From NCBI GenBank assembly GCA_913043255.1, contig CAJWLK010000002.1:62001-126000 (forward strand): a stretch of 64,000 nucleotides of DNA. The letters run 5' to 3'. The stretch is from an uncultured Gemmatimonadota bacterium. Lineage in GTDB: Bacteria > Gemmatimonadota > Gemmatimonadetes > Palauibacterales > Palauibacteraceae. The position numbers and the translations under genes are program-made. Positions 1-9,640 of this stretch are shown one piece after another. Positions within the stretch are counted from its first letter, which is position 1. The number at the start of each line of letters is the position of its first letter. The notes under the pieces were generated by a model that saw nothing but the letters and a program-made list of their open reading frames with translations, had not been told where the DNA came from and ran no database searches.

Positions 1-1056
1 GGGGACCGAGAATCCAGCAGATTCGAGCCCTAACCGACCGGCCAGATCCGGCAGACTGGCGACGGCGCCGGCGCCTGGGACGAGCACTACATCAACACGG
101 TCCGGAATCGGGTCACCGCCCAGCAACCCATCTTTCGTGTACAAGTTCGAGAGGTCAAGGTCACTCTTCGTGCCCGCTCCTGGTCGGGCCGGGATCGGAC
201 CGGGAGGATCCAATTCGGCTTCACCCGCCACACGAATCACTGGACCGCCCGTCATCCGAACTTCAAGTGAGCTCAATCCAGGATATGCGATCGACCGGTC
301 ACTAGCTTCCGGCCCTTCGCCTTCATCTTCACTACCCTTTGGGCCTACAGTGCCCAGTGCTCTCACAGCGTGTGCTGCTGCATCAACGTCGGACTCGTTT
401 ACCAAAACTTCAGCGACAACTCGTTCAATACCGTCTCTACCAGATCGGGCCCGCGCTTGCGTCAGCCGAATCACGCCTCCCGAAATGTCTGCACTTTCTA
501 GCACATCTGACAGGTCATCGCTGACGGCGCTCAGTTTTGTTGTCGAGAGGGTACGGGTATGAGGTAGCACGCCTGCGAACATTCGTGCGGCAGCCAGAAG
601 CCCATGGTCATCACCACCCACCACTACAACCCAAGTGCGACCATCAACATTTCGGATGGTCACCGCCCCTTCACCAGCATCTAAAGAGGTTGGGTCAACA
701 CCTGGCGAAGCCAAGCTGGACGCCGCCAACCCAGTTCGTCCGATTACAATCACAACCCCGTCCGCTGATTCTCCCCTTTGGATCGGAAGATTCATAGCCA
801 TCGTCTCAAAGCCCAAACGAGCGGAAATTTCCGAAGCGGCCGCCGTCTCTGTAAGCGTAGGCGATTCACCAAGAACCAATGACGCGTTAACCAGATCCGG
901 GACACCATCTCCGTTTGTATCCAGCACGAGATTGCCCATATCAAACAGAGTGGTGAGGTCGGTTGAGGGACTCTGAGCGACCAAACTGTTTGCAGTAGTA
1001 GCCCCAGCCCCAACGATCATGCTTAGCGCAAAGGTCAGAATGAAAATGATACGCAT
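1..1056 (-). CDS. secreted protein of unknown function, C-terminus beyond window
   Basis: The frame opens at an ATG (1054-1056) and has no stop for 352 codons to the window edge, so only the N-terminal part is present. The first 19 residues (MRIIFILTFALSMIVGAGA) form a Sec signal peptide, with likely cleavage near residue 28. Residues 46-54 read DTNGDGVPD, a calcium-loop-like pattern. Residues 53-92 (PDLV...LVLGE...ARLGFET...NLPI) resemble residues 315-352 (PDRV...LVPGA...GRLGLES...SVP), so a domain of about 260 residues seems to repeat. The stretch VVGGDDHGLLAAARMF recalls the N-terminal accessory domains of some glycosidases, but this is only a resemblance. I do not recognise the family. 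It is co-directional with the S9 peptidase upstream, 104 bases away. Confidence 0.75.
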   Translation of the reverse strand, partial: MRIIFILTFALSMIVGAGATTANSLVAQSPSTDLTTLFDMGNLVLDTNGDGVPDLVNASLVLGESPTLTETAAASEISARLGFETMAMNLPIQRGESADGVVIVIGRTGLAASSLASPGVDPTSLDAGEGAVTIRNVDGRTWVVVVGGDDHGLLAAARMFAGVLPHTRTLSTTKLSAVSDDLSDVLESADISGGVIRLTQARARSGRDGIERVVAEVLVNESDVDAAAHAVRALGTVGPKGSEDEGEGPEASDRSIAYPGLSSLEVRMTGGPVIRVAGEAELDPPGPIPARPGAGTKSDLDLSNLYTKDGLLGGDPIPDRVDVVLVPGAGAVASLPDLAGRLGLESAGFSVP

Positions 1057-1160
1057 CGAACAATTCCCATTTCCAGTGCCGTCCACCGCCATCACCGAGG
1101 CGATCTCCTCAGGTTTTCGGGGATCAAACAGTTCATAGTCTTCTTGCCGCATCGCGTCAC

Positions 1161-3209
1161 TCAAGACGATAGCCGTTGTTCTATATCCGAATTATGCGTG
1201 CCCCACTGGCTAAACCACTTCCTCAAGTAGAGCTGTGTTCGAAGAAAATTTGATGGTTGCGAAGACGTACCATGCCACTCGTCTTGGAAGCGGACCATCA
1301 CCGTGGGGATGCCCAGATATTGAAGTGCTTGATAAAACTCTTCGGTTTGCCCCATTGGAGTGCGAAGATCTTTTTCGCCAGTCATAAGCATCGTTGGGGT
1401 TGTTACACTGCCGACATAGAAGATCGAGGATCGATCCATCCACTCTTCCGCATTCTCCCAAAACGGCGTCTCGAAAGTGCGCGTGTAACCGATTGCATCA
1501 GAGGTTCCCATCGCAGACATCCAGTTGACGATCGGACAATTTGCCGAGGCCGCAGTAAACCGATCAGTGTTTCCAACGATATATGTCGTGAGGATACCAC
1601 CACCTGAACAGCCATAGACAAACAGGTTGTCTTCATCGACATACCCCGTCGCAATCACCTCATCTACCCCGGCCATTAAGTCCTGCATATCGACACCCGG
1701 ATAATCATGGTTGATCGCGTTTGCGAACTCCGTGCCGTAGCCAGTGCTGCCTCGTGGATTAGTGTAGAGCACTACATAATCATTTGCCGCATGCTCCTGA
1801 AACGCGAAGTTAAACCCTCCATTGTACATCCCGTGTGGTCCCCCATGAATTGCAAGCATGAGGGGGTACTTGCGGGACGGGTCGAAATCTGGAGGCTTAA
1901 CGATCCAACCCTGTATCTCAAAGGGATCCGACCTGTACCAGATTTCTTCTACTGCGCCCAAGGTCACACCGTTCAATACATCAGCGTTAACCTCGGTGAG
2001 ACGAGTCGGGTTGGCGGGGTTATCGAGGTTGAGCCTATAAAGGTCACCAGGCTCATGCGCGCTGGTGATCGTTCCGACAGCGATGCCGTTGTCCGAGAAC
2101 GACGACAGCGTTAGCAACTGTTTCCCCTCAGTGAGCTGTATGACCCCACCATCTATAGATACGAAATGGAGACTCCTATACCCTTCGCGCGAGACGCTGA
2201 AATAGAGTCCCCTTCCGTCAGGAGACCACCGAAGACCACCGGATTGTCTATCGTAATCTCCGGAGATGAGGCGGGAGCCAGACCCATCGTGGTTCATTAG
2301 ATAAATGCGCTGATTCCGGTACGTATCTCGGTGTTTATCTCCCGCGATATATGCGATGAGTTGCCCATCCGGTGAGGGTACGGCATTCCCGTCTGGTCCC
2401 GGACGGTTTGTCAGTTGACGAATCGTTTCAGTGGTGACATTCACCGCGTATATCTCTGATTCCTGCCAATTCTCAGGCCGGTCCCAATCGTCAGAGCGAT
2501 ATGAGCTGAAATAGATCTCTTTGCCATTAGGACCCCACGCGATATCCGAGTGGTTCCATTCACCGTTCGTTAACTGTCTGGCCGTACCGCCCGCGGCCGG
2601 AACCACAAATAGGTGTGTCCACCCCGTGTCGATGTAACCCTGTCGATCACGCTTGTAACCTGCCCGTTCAACAACCTTCGGCTCGCTCGTCCAATCTGCC
2701 CCCTCAGGGCGTGACGGGAGCTGAACGCCCGCAAAATCAGCAGAATCATCAACCCGACTTGTAAACGCAATCCACTGTCCATCGGGTGACCAACGCAGGT
2801 TACTCGGACCGTTATCTAGCCGTGTGATTTGGCTTTTTGCGCCTTCAGCGTCCATCCAACGAACGAAAATCTGTGAACCGCGCGGGTCACCCTCATGCGT
2901 GTACGCAATACGCGTACCATCGGGTGACCAACGGGCTCCCGAACCCTCCGACAGAGTTCTATTTCTGGAGCCATCGGCATCGATGATCCAGAGTGAGGAC
3001 TTTCTGCTATCATTTAACTTGTCCACCCAGCTTCTCGCATAGATGATTTGGTTTCCATCAGGAGAGATCTGGGGATTCGATACAGACTCCATGTCCATGT
3101 AGTTCTCAAGCGAGAGTCTGCGTGTACCTGTATCCTGACCAAGGGTCGGTATTGGGAAAGCCATACCGACAGCGAGTAAGGTGGCGAATAAAGGTCGATT
3201 GTATTGCAT
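1161..3209 (-). CDS. secreted S9 family prolyl oligopeptidase-like serine peptidase
   Basis: This 682-residue protein has a signal peptide ending near LGQ (residue 25). A TolB-like beta-propeller with repeated SPDG motifs (PQISPDGNQ, ARWSPDGTR, LRWSPDGQW) covers roughly residues 45-380, and an alpha/beta-hydrolase domain follows. The nucleophile is the Ser of GCSGGG (about residue 535). The acid is probably in GEKDLRTP and the base is the His of DEWHGTS. These are the features of acylaminoacyl/dipeptidyl peptidases that trim peptides in the periplasm. It is divergent from the M14 carboxypeptidase across a 214-base gap, so the two may share a control region. The exact specificity cannot be read from the sequence. 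Confidence 0.93.
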   Translation of the reverse strand: MQYNRPLFATLLAVGMAFPIPTLGQDTGTRRLSLENYMDMESVSNPQISPDGNQIIYARSWVDKLNDSRKSSLWIIDADGSRNRTLSEGSGARWSPDGTRIAYTHEGDPRGSQIFVRWMDAEGAKSQITRLDNGPSNLRWSPDGQWIAFTSRVDDSADFAGVQLPSRPEGADWTSEPKVVERAGYKRDRQGYIDTGWTHLFVVPAAGGTARQLTNGEWNHSDIAWGPNGKEIYFSSYRSDDWDRPENWQESEIYAVNVTTETIRQLTNRPGPDGNAVPSPDGQLIAYIAGDKHRDTYRNQRIYLMNHDGSGSRLISGDYDRQSGGLRWSPDGRGLYFSVSREGYRSLHFVSIDGGVIQLTEGKQLLTLSSFSDNGIAVGTITSAHEPGDLYRLNLDNPANPTRLTEVNADVLNGVTLGAVEEIWYRSDPFEIQGWIVKPPDFDPSRKYPLMLAIHGGPHGMYNGGFNFAFQEHAANDYVVLYTNPRGSTGYGTEFANAINHDYPGVDMQDLMAGVDEVIATGYVDEDNLFVYGCSGGGILTTYIVGNTDRFTAASANCPIVNWMSAMGTSDAIGYTRTFETPFWENAEEWMDRSSIFYVGSVTTPTMLMTGEKDLRTPMGQTEEFYQALQYLGIPTVMVRFQDEWHGTSSQPSNFLRTQLYLRKWFSQWGTHNSDIEQRLSS

Positions 3210-3423
3210 TGTTCAACTCCGGCGCTGGGCAACAGATCTTCTGTGTCAAACAGGGGTATTAAACGTACGAAAAGGGTGCAGACCCTTACAAGAAGCCCCG
3301 AAATCCTGATTGGTCGAGCTCGGGGAAGCGGCGTGATTCAAAGGGCCTCCCCTTGCGCGTTATCCAACAGAACGCGTGAATCAGGTAGCGACCGCTCACT
3401 CTATCCATAAGAAGGATCACAAG

Positions 3424-6315
3424 ATGCCTGGCAATGTGCTCATAACCCGGTTCGCGCTGGCCACACTCGTCACAATAGCGCTGGCGACACCCATCCTCGC
3501 ACAGACTCGCTACGATGGGCAAATAATCGACGAGGAATACACGCGACTCATTGCTGAACACCTACAAGATTCGCGCATCACCACCGAGCTAGTGGATCAC
3601 CTTCCCGCCTCTGAGACGGTTCCTACACCCCTAGACTTTCATGGTCGAATCATTGGAACGCCGGGCGAGCTTACCTACTCCGCTGACATTAACCGGTACC
3701 TGCGCGCTATCGCTGATGCGTCACCACGAGCTGAAGTCTGGTCTATGGGCCAGTCAGAAGAAGGGCGCGAGATGGTCCTTATGGCCATTGCGGATGAGCA
3801 GACGATGGCGGACCTCGATACGTACAAAGGTTACATGCACGAGCTGACGGACCCACGCATTACATCTGACGAGCGTGCTCAGGAACTCATCGAGCACACA
3901 GCCAAGCCTATTTACTGGCTTACAAGCGGAATGCACTCAACCGAGACAGGCGGACCCGAGATGCTTCAGGAACTCGCTTACCGCTTGGTAGTCCAAGAGA
4001 CCGACTTTATCCGAACTATCCGGGAGAACACCATCACCTTTATTACGCCCGTGATTGAACCGGACGGCAGAGAAAAACAGGTCGATCGCTACTATTTCAA
4101 CAAAACCCGGCCGGAGGGCGAAGTGCAGATGCCTCTTATGTATTGGGGCAAGTACGTTGCGCATGATAACAATCGCGATGGTATGGGACAGTTCCTCGCG
4201 TTAACGAGGAACGTCACAAAAGTACAACTTGAATGGTTCCCGATCATCATGCATGACCTTCACGAAGCGCAAAACTACCTCTATGCCTCAACCGGGACGG
4301 GGCCATACAACGAAGCATTTGACGCGATCACAATTGGAGAGTGGTGGGTCCTAGCAGAAAATGACGTGCTTGAAATGACCAAGCGCGATGTGCCTGGAGT
4401 ATGGACCTACAACTTTTATGATGGTTGGACGCCCAACTACATGTTCACTGTTGCCCACGCCCACAACGCAATCGGTCGATTCTACGAAGTCGCCGGGTAT
4501 GGACCAGACAATCGGACACTTCGCGTCGGCCAGAACACGACAAGTCGCGAATGGTTCCGCCCTAACCCACCTCTTCCAACGATCGAGTGGGGGCCAAGAA
4601 ATAATACGAATATCCAACAGTCCGGCGTCCTCATCTCGCTCAAATATGTCGCGGACCATCGAGAGTGGTTCCTCGAGAATTATTGGCTCAAAAACAAGCG
4701 ATCGATTGTTAAGGGCAAAGAAGGCAACGTTACTGGATGGGTGATTCCGGCTAATCAACGAAGGAAAGCGGACGCGGCCGATGCCGTCAATGAACTCATG
4801 CGACAAGGTCTCGAGATTCACCGGGCCGAAAACGATTTTGAGGTTGGGGACATCGAAGTGTTAGAGGGCGATTATATTGCACGAGGTGACCAGCCCTTCC
4901 GCACTTTGGCAGAGATGTATTTTTCACTCCAACAATTCTCGCTAGATAACCCACGTCCCTACGATGATACCGGCTGGACCTTCCAGCTCATGCGCAATAT
5001 TGAACTTTTTGAAGTCACAGATACGACTCTCTTCGAACAAAACATGAGCGCAATCATTTCACCGGTGCTTGCGAATGGTGGGGTGCGTCGACAAGGCGAT
5101 CACCTGCTTGTGGATCATACCACTGACAACAATCTCATGGCATTTCGCTTCCGGCACCCAGATGTACCCATGTTGGCGGCCGAACAAGATTTTGAAATGC
5201 ACGGGCATGCGTTCCGTGCCGGGGCATTTATCATTCCGAATGCGGACCGAGCCACTCTTGAACCAACTCTTATTGAATTAGGGCTTTCTGCCTGGGCCAC
5301 AGACGGAAGACCGAATGTAACCACACACGAACTCGACGTGCCTCGCATCGGATACGTTCACTCTTGGCAACGAACACAAGACGAGGGTTGGGTCCGTGCA
5401 GCGCTCGACAACTATGGTGTGCCCTACGATTACTTCGCCGACCAAGAACTCCGAAAGGGAGATCTGCGGGCACGGTACGACGTCATCATTTATCCGCACG
5501 TGGGTGGTAACGTGCGATCCCAAATCAATGGGATCCCGATGAGAGGGGAACTGCCACTTCCATACAAAAAGACGCGCGAGACACCCAACTTCGGATATAT
5601 GGATGAGAGCGACGATATTCGGGGCGGAATGGGCTTGGAAGGACTCCTACAACTGACCCAATTTGTTCGTGAAGGCGGAACATTGATCGTTGAAGGGTCG
5701 ACGAGTGCGATTCTCCCTGAACTGGGAGTCACACCTCAGGTTTCCATTGAAAACCCCAATGAACTCATATCGCCTGGATCCATCCACCGGGGCATCATCG
5801 CAGACAAGACAAGCCCTATCTCATACGGCTACGATGGCGACCAGTTACCTGTGTACTTCAAGGGAGATGTCGTAATGTCCGTCAGCCAAGGAGGAGGGAT
5901 GGGACGATTCAGACGATTCTTCAACCAGAATAGCCCTTGGCAGAACACAACACCCATGGCGAATCTCCCTGAGCTTTCGCCCTTCAAGGATCCCCCTCCC
6001 AGTTCTCGTGATCCAGGACGCACCGATACGGAGTCGGGAGAAGGGCGCGCTGGCGATAATGACTCAGGCGAGCAGGCACCCCGCGTTATCTTGAGCTTCC
6101 CCAGGCAGGCCGACCAAATGCTGCTCTCCGGAACCCTCAACGGTGGCGAAGCCCTCTCCGGCAGAGCACAGGTTGTGGACGCACCGCTGGGCGATGGACA
6201 CATCGTCATGTTCGCGATCCGGCCCTTTTGGCGCTGGCAAACACAGGGGACATTTTTCTTGGGCTTCAACGCCATCCTCAACTGGAACGACCTCGGTGCG
6301 GGCACTAATGAATAA
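3424..6315 (+). CDS. secreted M14 family zinc carboxypeptidase
   Basis: The start is ATG 3424, which follows GAAGGA at a normal distance and opens a clean signal peptide (MPGNVLITRFALATLVTIAL, then ATPILAQ). An upstream in-frame ATG at 3376 would place 16 polar residues before the signal. The M14 zinc site is visible: His171 and Glu174 in GMHSTETGG, and a third ligand in IMHDLHEAQ (about 277-280). The C-terminal half contains a glutamine-amidotransferase-like segment (YDVIIYPHVGG, GGTLIVEGST), as in other large bacterial M14 proteins of about 900 residues. A Ser/Pro/Asp-rich linker lies near residues 855-885. The expected role is removal of C-terminal amino acids from peptides in the periplasm. 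An FAH-family gene follows on the same strand. Confidence 0.92.
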   Translation: MPGNVLITRFALATLVTIALATPILAQTRYDGQIIDEEYTRLIAEHLQDSRITTELVDHLPASETVPTPLDFHGRIIGTPGELTYSADINRYLRAIADASPRAEVWSMGQSEEGREMVLMAIADEQTMADLDTYKGYMHELTDPRITSDERAQELIEHTAKPIYWLTSGMHSTETGGPEMLQELAYRLVVQETDFIRTIRENTITFITPVIEPDGREKQVDRYYFNKTRPEGEVQMPLMYWGKYVAHDNNRDGMGQFLALTRNVTKVQLEWFPIIMHDLHEAQNYLYASTGTGPYNEAFDAITIGEWWVLAENDVLEMTKRDVPGVWTYNFYDGWTPNYMFTVAHAHNAIGRFYEVAGYGPDNRTLRVGQNTTSREWFRPNPPLPTIEWGPRNNTNIQQSGVLISLKYVADHREWFLENYWLKNKRSIVKGKEGNVTGWVIPANQRRKADAADAVNELMRQGLEIHRAENDFEVGDIEVLEGDYIARGDQPFRTLAEMYFSLQQFSLDNPRPYDDTGWTFQLMRNIELFEVTDTTLFEQNMSAIISPVLANGGVRRQGDHLLVDHTTDNNLMAFRFRHPDVPMLAAEQDFEMHGHAFRAGAFIIPNADRATLEPTLIELGLSAWATDGRPNVTTHELDVPRIGYVHSWQRTQDEGWVRAALDNYGVPYDYFADQELRKGDLRARYDVIIYPHVGGNVRSQINGIPMRGELPLPYKKTRETPNFGYMDESDDIRGGMGLEGLLQLTQFVREGGTLIVEGSTSAILPELGVTPQVSIENPNELISPGSIHRGIIADKTSPISYGYDGDQLPVYFKGDVVMSVSQGGGMGRFRRFFNQNSPWQNTTPMANLPELSPFKDPPPSSRDPGRTDTESGEGRAGDNDSGEQAPRVILSFPRQADQMLLSGTLNGGEALSGRAQVVDAPLGDGHIVMFAIRPFWRWQTQGTFFLGFNAILNWNDLGAGTNE

Positions 6316-6420
6316 GGTGCTCAAGGCGATCACCCCCTTACCCTTTGCCTGAACTCCAAATAGGAGTCAGACTTATTCGGTCCGATGGAACCTACTTACG
6401 ACCCTAGACGGGGCAGTATT

Positions 6421-7572
6421 ATGCGACGCACCCTCCTTATTGCTGCAATCTCAATCTTTTTGAGCGCTGAATTCGCTACGGCTCAAGGCAAATCAGCTGT
6501 TACAAGTGCAGAACCATTCAAAGTCGGGACGTTTGAAGTAAACGGGGTCCCGCGTGTCGCCTTGGTTCTGCGTGATGAGTTGATTGTCGATATCGAGGTG
6601 GCAAACCGGTCCCTTGAGAGGGATATGGCCTACCCGATAATTCCGATGCCGACCGACATGCTTGATCTGATTGGCCGTTACGAATACGGGGTCAAGCTTC
6701 GCTTGTACGAGATCGTCAACGACTTGGTCGGCCACAATAAGTTAACAGGGAGCGGACGACCCAACTTCATATACAACCTTCAAGAGGTTCGCACACTTCC
6801 TCCCATCATGTACCCTGGGAAGATCCTGAACGCAGCAGTCAACTTCTACAGTCATGTCAATGAGACGGGCACCCCTGAGGAACGAGCGGAAGCACGACGC
6901 CAAAGGAGAGAACAGCGCGGCGTACCGTACCTCTTCCTCAAACCCTCGCGTGGTGCAGTCATCGGCAACAGCGATCAAATTGTGATCCCGTACGGCCGTG
7001 ATCGAACTGACTGGGAAGTAGAACTGGGAGCGGTGATCGGTCGTGCGGCCAAATATGTCTCAGCACCGGACGCACAGGACTATGTCTTTGGGTACACCGT
7101 TACGATCGATGTTTCTGACCGAGGCGGGCGACCACCGGGAGGGAACCCAATGACATCTGATTGGTTCGTCGGAAAGGGACACGACACGTTTGCCCCAATG
7201 GGCCCATGGATCATACCCAAAGAGTTTTACGGCGACCCAATGGAAAACCTCAGGCAAACGCTTCGTGTGGGTGAAGAGCAAATGCAGGAGGCGACGGCAG
7301 GCGACATGATCCATACGCTGTGGGAGGTGATCGAGTATGGTTCCTCGATCATGACCCTTTTCCCGGGCGACGTGATTAACAACGGAACGTCGGGGGGTAC
7401 GGGCATGGGGACCTCAGTTAGAGGTGCACAACGATTCCTGCAGCCAGGTGAGGTCATCGAGGCCACGATCGATGGAATCGGCACCCTAAAGATACCTGTT
7501 GTAGGAGAAGAGGAGCCATCTGGCGGTACTGGCGCCCGCTTGCCACCCGTACGCACATACCGACCAAACTAA
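6421..7572 (+). CDS. exported fumarylacetoacetate hydrolase (FAH) family protein
   Basis: I chose ATG 6421 because it begins a signal peptide (MRRTLLIAAISIFLSAEFAT, then AQG). The ATG at 6385 would add 12 polar residues. The FAH fold is clear from YLFLKPSRGAVIG, DWEVELGAVIGR (metal-binding Glu pair), DYVFGYTVTIDVSDRG (metal Asp), FVGKGHDTFAPMGPW and NNGTSGGTGMG. Relatives cleave or decarboxylate beta-diketo acids and similar small acids, and are usually cytosolic, so the export signal is unusual. The protein has 383 residues. The insertion EERAEARRQRREQRG is strongly charged. It lies 105 bases after the M14 gene and 32 bases before the dimethylargininase-like gene. The substrate is unknown. 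Confidence 0.88.
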   Translation: MRRTLLIAAISIFLSAEFATAQGKSAVTSAEPFKVGTFEVNGVPRVALVLRDELIVDIEVANRSLERDMAYPIIPMPTDMLDLIGRYEYGVKLRLYEIVNDLVGHNKLTGSGRPNFIYNLQEVRTLPPIMYPGKILNAAVNFYSHVNETGTPEERAEARRQRREQRGVPYLFLKPSRGAVIGNSDQIVIPYGRDRTDWEVELGAVIGRAAKYVSAPDAQDYVFGYTVTIDVSDRGGRPPGGNPMTSDWFVGKGHDTFAPMGPWIIPKEFYGDPMENLRQTLRVGEEQMQEATAGDMIHTLWEVIEYGSSIMTLFPGDVINNGTSGGTGMGTSVRGAQRFLQPGEVIEATIDGIGTLKIPVVGEEEPSGGTGARLPPVRTYRPN

Positions 7573-7604
7573 TTAATACGGTCGATGTCTCCCCGAAGTT
7601 TGGT

Positions 7605-8471
7605 GTGACCTCCATGGTCGCACCACTAAGGCGTGTTGCCATGCGCTGGCCAGGATCAGCGATGGTCGAGGCAAATCCCGATCTGTGGAATTACACTGGG
7701 CACCTAGATTATCAGTGTCTAAATAGCCAATACGAAGCTTTCACCGAATTAGTGAAAGGCTCCGGAGCAGAGGTCGAATGGATTCCGGCTGAAAATGATG
7801 ACCTGGCTGATTCCATTTTCACTTACGACCCTTCGTTTGTGACCGGCCAAGGAGCAATATTGCTGCGAGTTGGTAAAAAGCTGCGTGAACCAGAAGTCGA
7901 ATTGCACAAAGCGCTTTATGAACGGCTCGGGGTGCCAGTGATCGGGACCATTAAGGCTCCAGGCACTGTCGAAGGTGGCGACTGCTTCTGGCTCAACGAA
8001 TCTACACTCGCTGTTGGCCGAGGCTTCCGTACTAATGACGCTGGGATCGACCAGCTTCGCAACATCATGGCACCCCAGGGAGTGGATTTGGTAGTCTTTG
8101 ACCTTCCTGTGTGGAAAGGTGAAGCAGCTTGCTTGCATCTGATGTCGTTGATCAGCCCCCTCGATCACAACTTGGCTCTCGTCTTTCGACATCTGCTCCC
8201 GGTCGCCCTACATGAACTTCTGTACGATCACGGTATCACCTGCCTAGAAGCCCCAGAAGAGGAGTTCATAGCTTCTCAAGGACTCAGTCTCAACGTACTT
8301 GCCACCTCTCCACGAGTATGCATTGCTATAGATGGCTTCCCGGCGACCGCACATCTCATGACCGAGGCGGGGTGCAGGGTCATGACTTTCCCAGGCGACC
8401 ACCTCTGCATCCCGTGTGAAGGAGGGCCAACTTGTATGACACGACCCATTCTTCGTGACCCTACATCGTGA
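7605..8471 (+). CDS. dimethylarginine dimethylaminohydrolase-like (amidinotransferase fold)
   Basis: This is a 288-residue cytosolic protein, the usual size for dimethylargininases. It has the guanidine-modifying-enzyme motifs: FTYDPSFVTGQGAILLR, GTVEGGDCFWL, RTNDAGIDQL, a catalytic His in CLHLMSL, and a catalytic Cys near the C-terminus in GGPTCMTRPI. Family members hydrolyse methylated arginines to citrulline and methylamines, or act on related guanidino compounds. The start is GTG 7605 or ATG 7614; homologues commonly begin with a short MTSM-like leader, so I kept 7605. It ends one base past the first possible start (GTG 8468) of the next gene, which suggests an operon with the FAH and NHL genes. 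Confidence 0.88.
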   Translation: MTSMVAPLRRVAMRWPGSAMVEANPDLWNYTGHLDYQCLNSQYEAFTELVKGSGAEVEWIPAENDDLADSIFTYDPSFVTGQGAILLRVGKKLREPEVELHKALYERLGVPVIGTIKAPGTVEGGDCFWLNESTLAVGRGFRTNDAGIDQLRNIMAPQGVDLVVFDLPVWKGEAACLHLMSLISPLDHNLALVFRHLLPVALHELLYDHGITCLEAPEEEFIASQGLSLNVLATSPRVCIAIDGFPATAHLMTEAGCRVMTFPGDHLCIPCEGGPTCMTRPILRDPTS

Positions 8472-8488
8472 GAAGGAGCCTGCGTGAC

Positions 8489-9622
8489 ATGAACAAATCT
8501 CTACACATCTTGATCTTATCCGTTATGTCCGCAGGACTAGGACTCTTTACTGCATGCAATTTGGACGACCAGGGCCACAGTACTCCGACCGTAATGGCCG
8601 GAAGTGTGCCAACGTTTCAAGTGGATCCGAGTTGGCCTCGTGAGATGCCCAATGATTGGATTATGGGCTCTGTCACAGCGGTTTTCGTGGACAAACAGGA
8701 CCACATTTGGGTCACACACTTACCCGAGACACTTACCCCTGAGGAAACGTCTGCTGTACAAGATCCCCCGATCGGAACGTGTTGTGTGCCAGCTCCGGTA
8801 GTAATCGAATTCGATCCTCAAGGAGAAGTGGTCCAAGCGTGGGGTGACCCCTCCAACCAAGACGTGTCCGAATTTCCAAGAAATGCGCACGGGCTCTTCG
8901 TAGATCACAACGACTTCGTTTGGGTCGGAAGCTATCGACATCATAGGGTTATGAAGTTTACCAGAAACGGTGAACTTGTAATGACCTTGGGTATGTACGA
9001 TGTGAACGAAGGGAGCAACCACCCAGAACTTCTCGGCGGACCATCCGGAGTTTGGGTCGACCCCGATACTAACGAGGTCTTCATTTCCGATGGATACCGT
9101 AATCGCCGTGTGATTGTCTACGATGGTGACACAGGTGCGTACCTTCGCCATTGGGGGGCTTATGGAAACCCGCCTGATGATGATTACGAATTTGGAGCGC
9201 GAGATCCAAACGACCCGCCGCCACCTCAATTTTCAACGGTTCACGGCCTTACCGGTTCGCACGATGGTCTGATCTACGTTGCAGATCGACGTGGAAATCG
9301 AATCCAAGTATTCCAACAACATGGCGAGTTTGTTGCGGAGAAAATTGTCGCTCCAGGCACCTTGGCATCTGGTTCTGCGTTCGTGATTCAACTGTCTCCG
9401 GACTTGGCACAAGAGTGGCTCTACTTAGCTGACGGGACGAACCATAAAGTGTGGACACTACGGCGTAGCGATCTCACCATCGTGGGAGAATTTGGCCGTG
9501 GGGGGAGACAAGTAGGACAGTTCCTGCGACCTCACGGAATGGGTATCGACTCACACGGCAATCTCTACGTGGGTGAAGCATCGACGGGCCGAAGGGTCCA
9601 GAAGTTCACCCTACAACAGTGA
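8489..9622 (+). CDS. NHL-repeat beta-propeller lipoprotein
   Basis: The start ATG 8489 follows AGAAGGAG at 10 bases and gives a lipoprotein signal (GLGLFTAC then N). An in-frame GTG at 8468 overlaps the previous stop but would add only polar residues. The mature protein has NHL-type blades: HGLFVDHNDFVWVG, GVWVDPDTNEVFISDGYRN, HGLTGSHDGLIYVADRRGN, IQVFQQHGEF and HGMGIDSHGNLYVGE. This resembles the six-bladed propellers found alone or in peptidyl-hydroxyglycine lyases. It is probably a periplasmic binding or lyase-like protein, and nothing in the sequence fixes the ligand. It is the last gene of the co-directional M14-FAH-DDAH-NHL string. Confidence 0.87.
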   Translation: MNKSLHILILSVMSAGLGLFTACNLDDQGHSTPTVMAGSVPTFQVDPSWPREMPNDWIMGSVTAVFVDKQDHIWVTHLPETLTPEETSAVQDPPIGTCCVPAPVVIEFDPQGEVVQAWGDPSNQDVSEFPRNAHGLFVDHNDFVWVGSYRHHRVMKFTRNGELVMTLGMYDVNEGSNHPELLGGPSGVWVDPDTNEVFISDGYRNRRVIVYDGDTGAYLRHWGAYGNPPDDDYEFGARDPNDPPPPQFSTVHGLTGSHDGLIYVADRRGNRIQVFQQHGEFVAEKIVAPGTLASGSAFVIQLSPDLAQEWLYLADGTNHKVWTLRRSDLTIVGEFGRGGRQVGQFLRPHGMGIDSHGNLYVGEASTGRRVQKFTLQQ

Positions 9623-9640
9623 GGGCATCGAAGAACGTGA

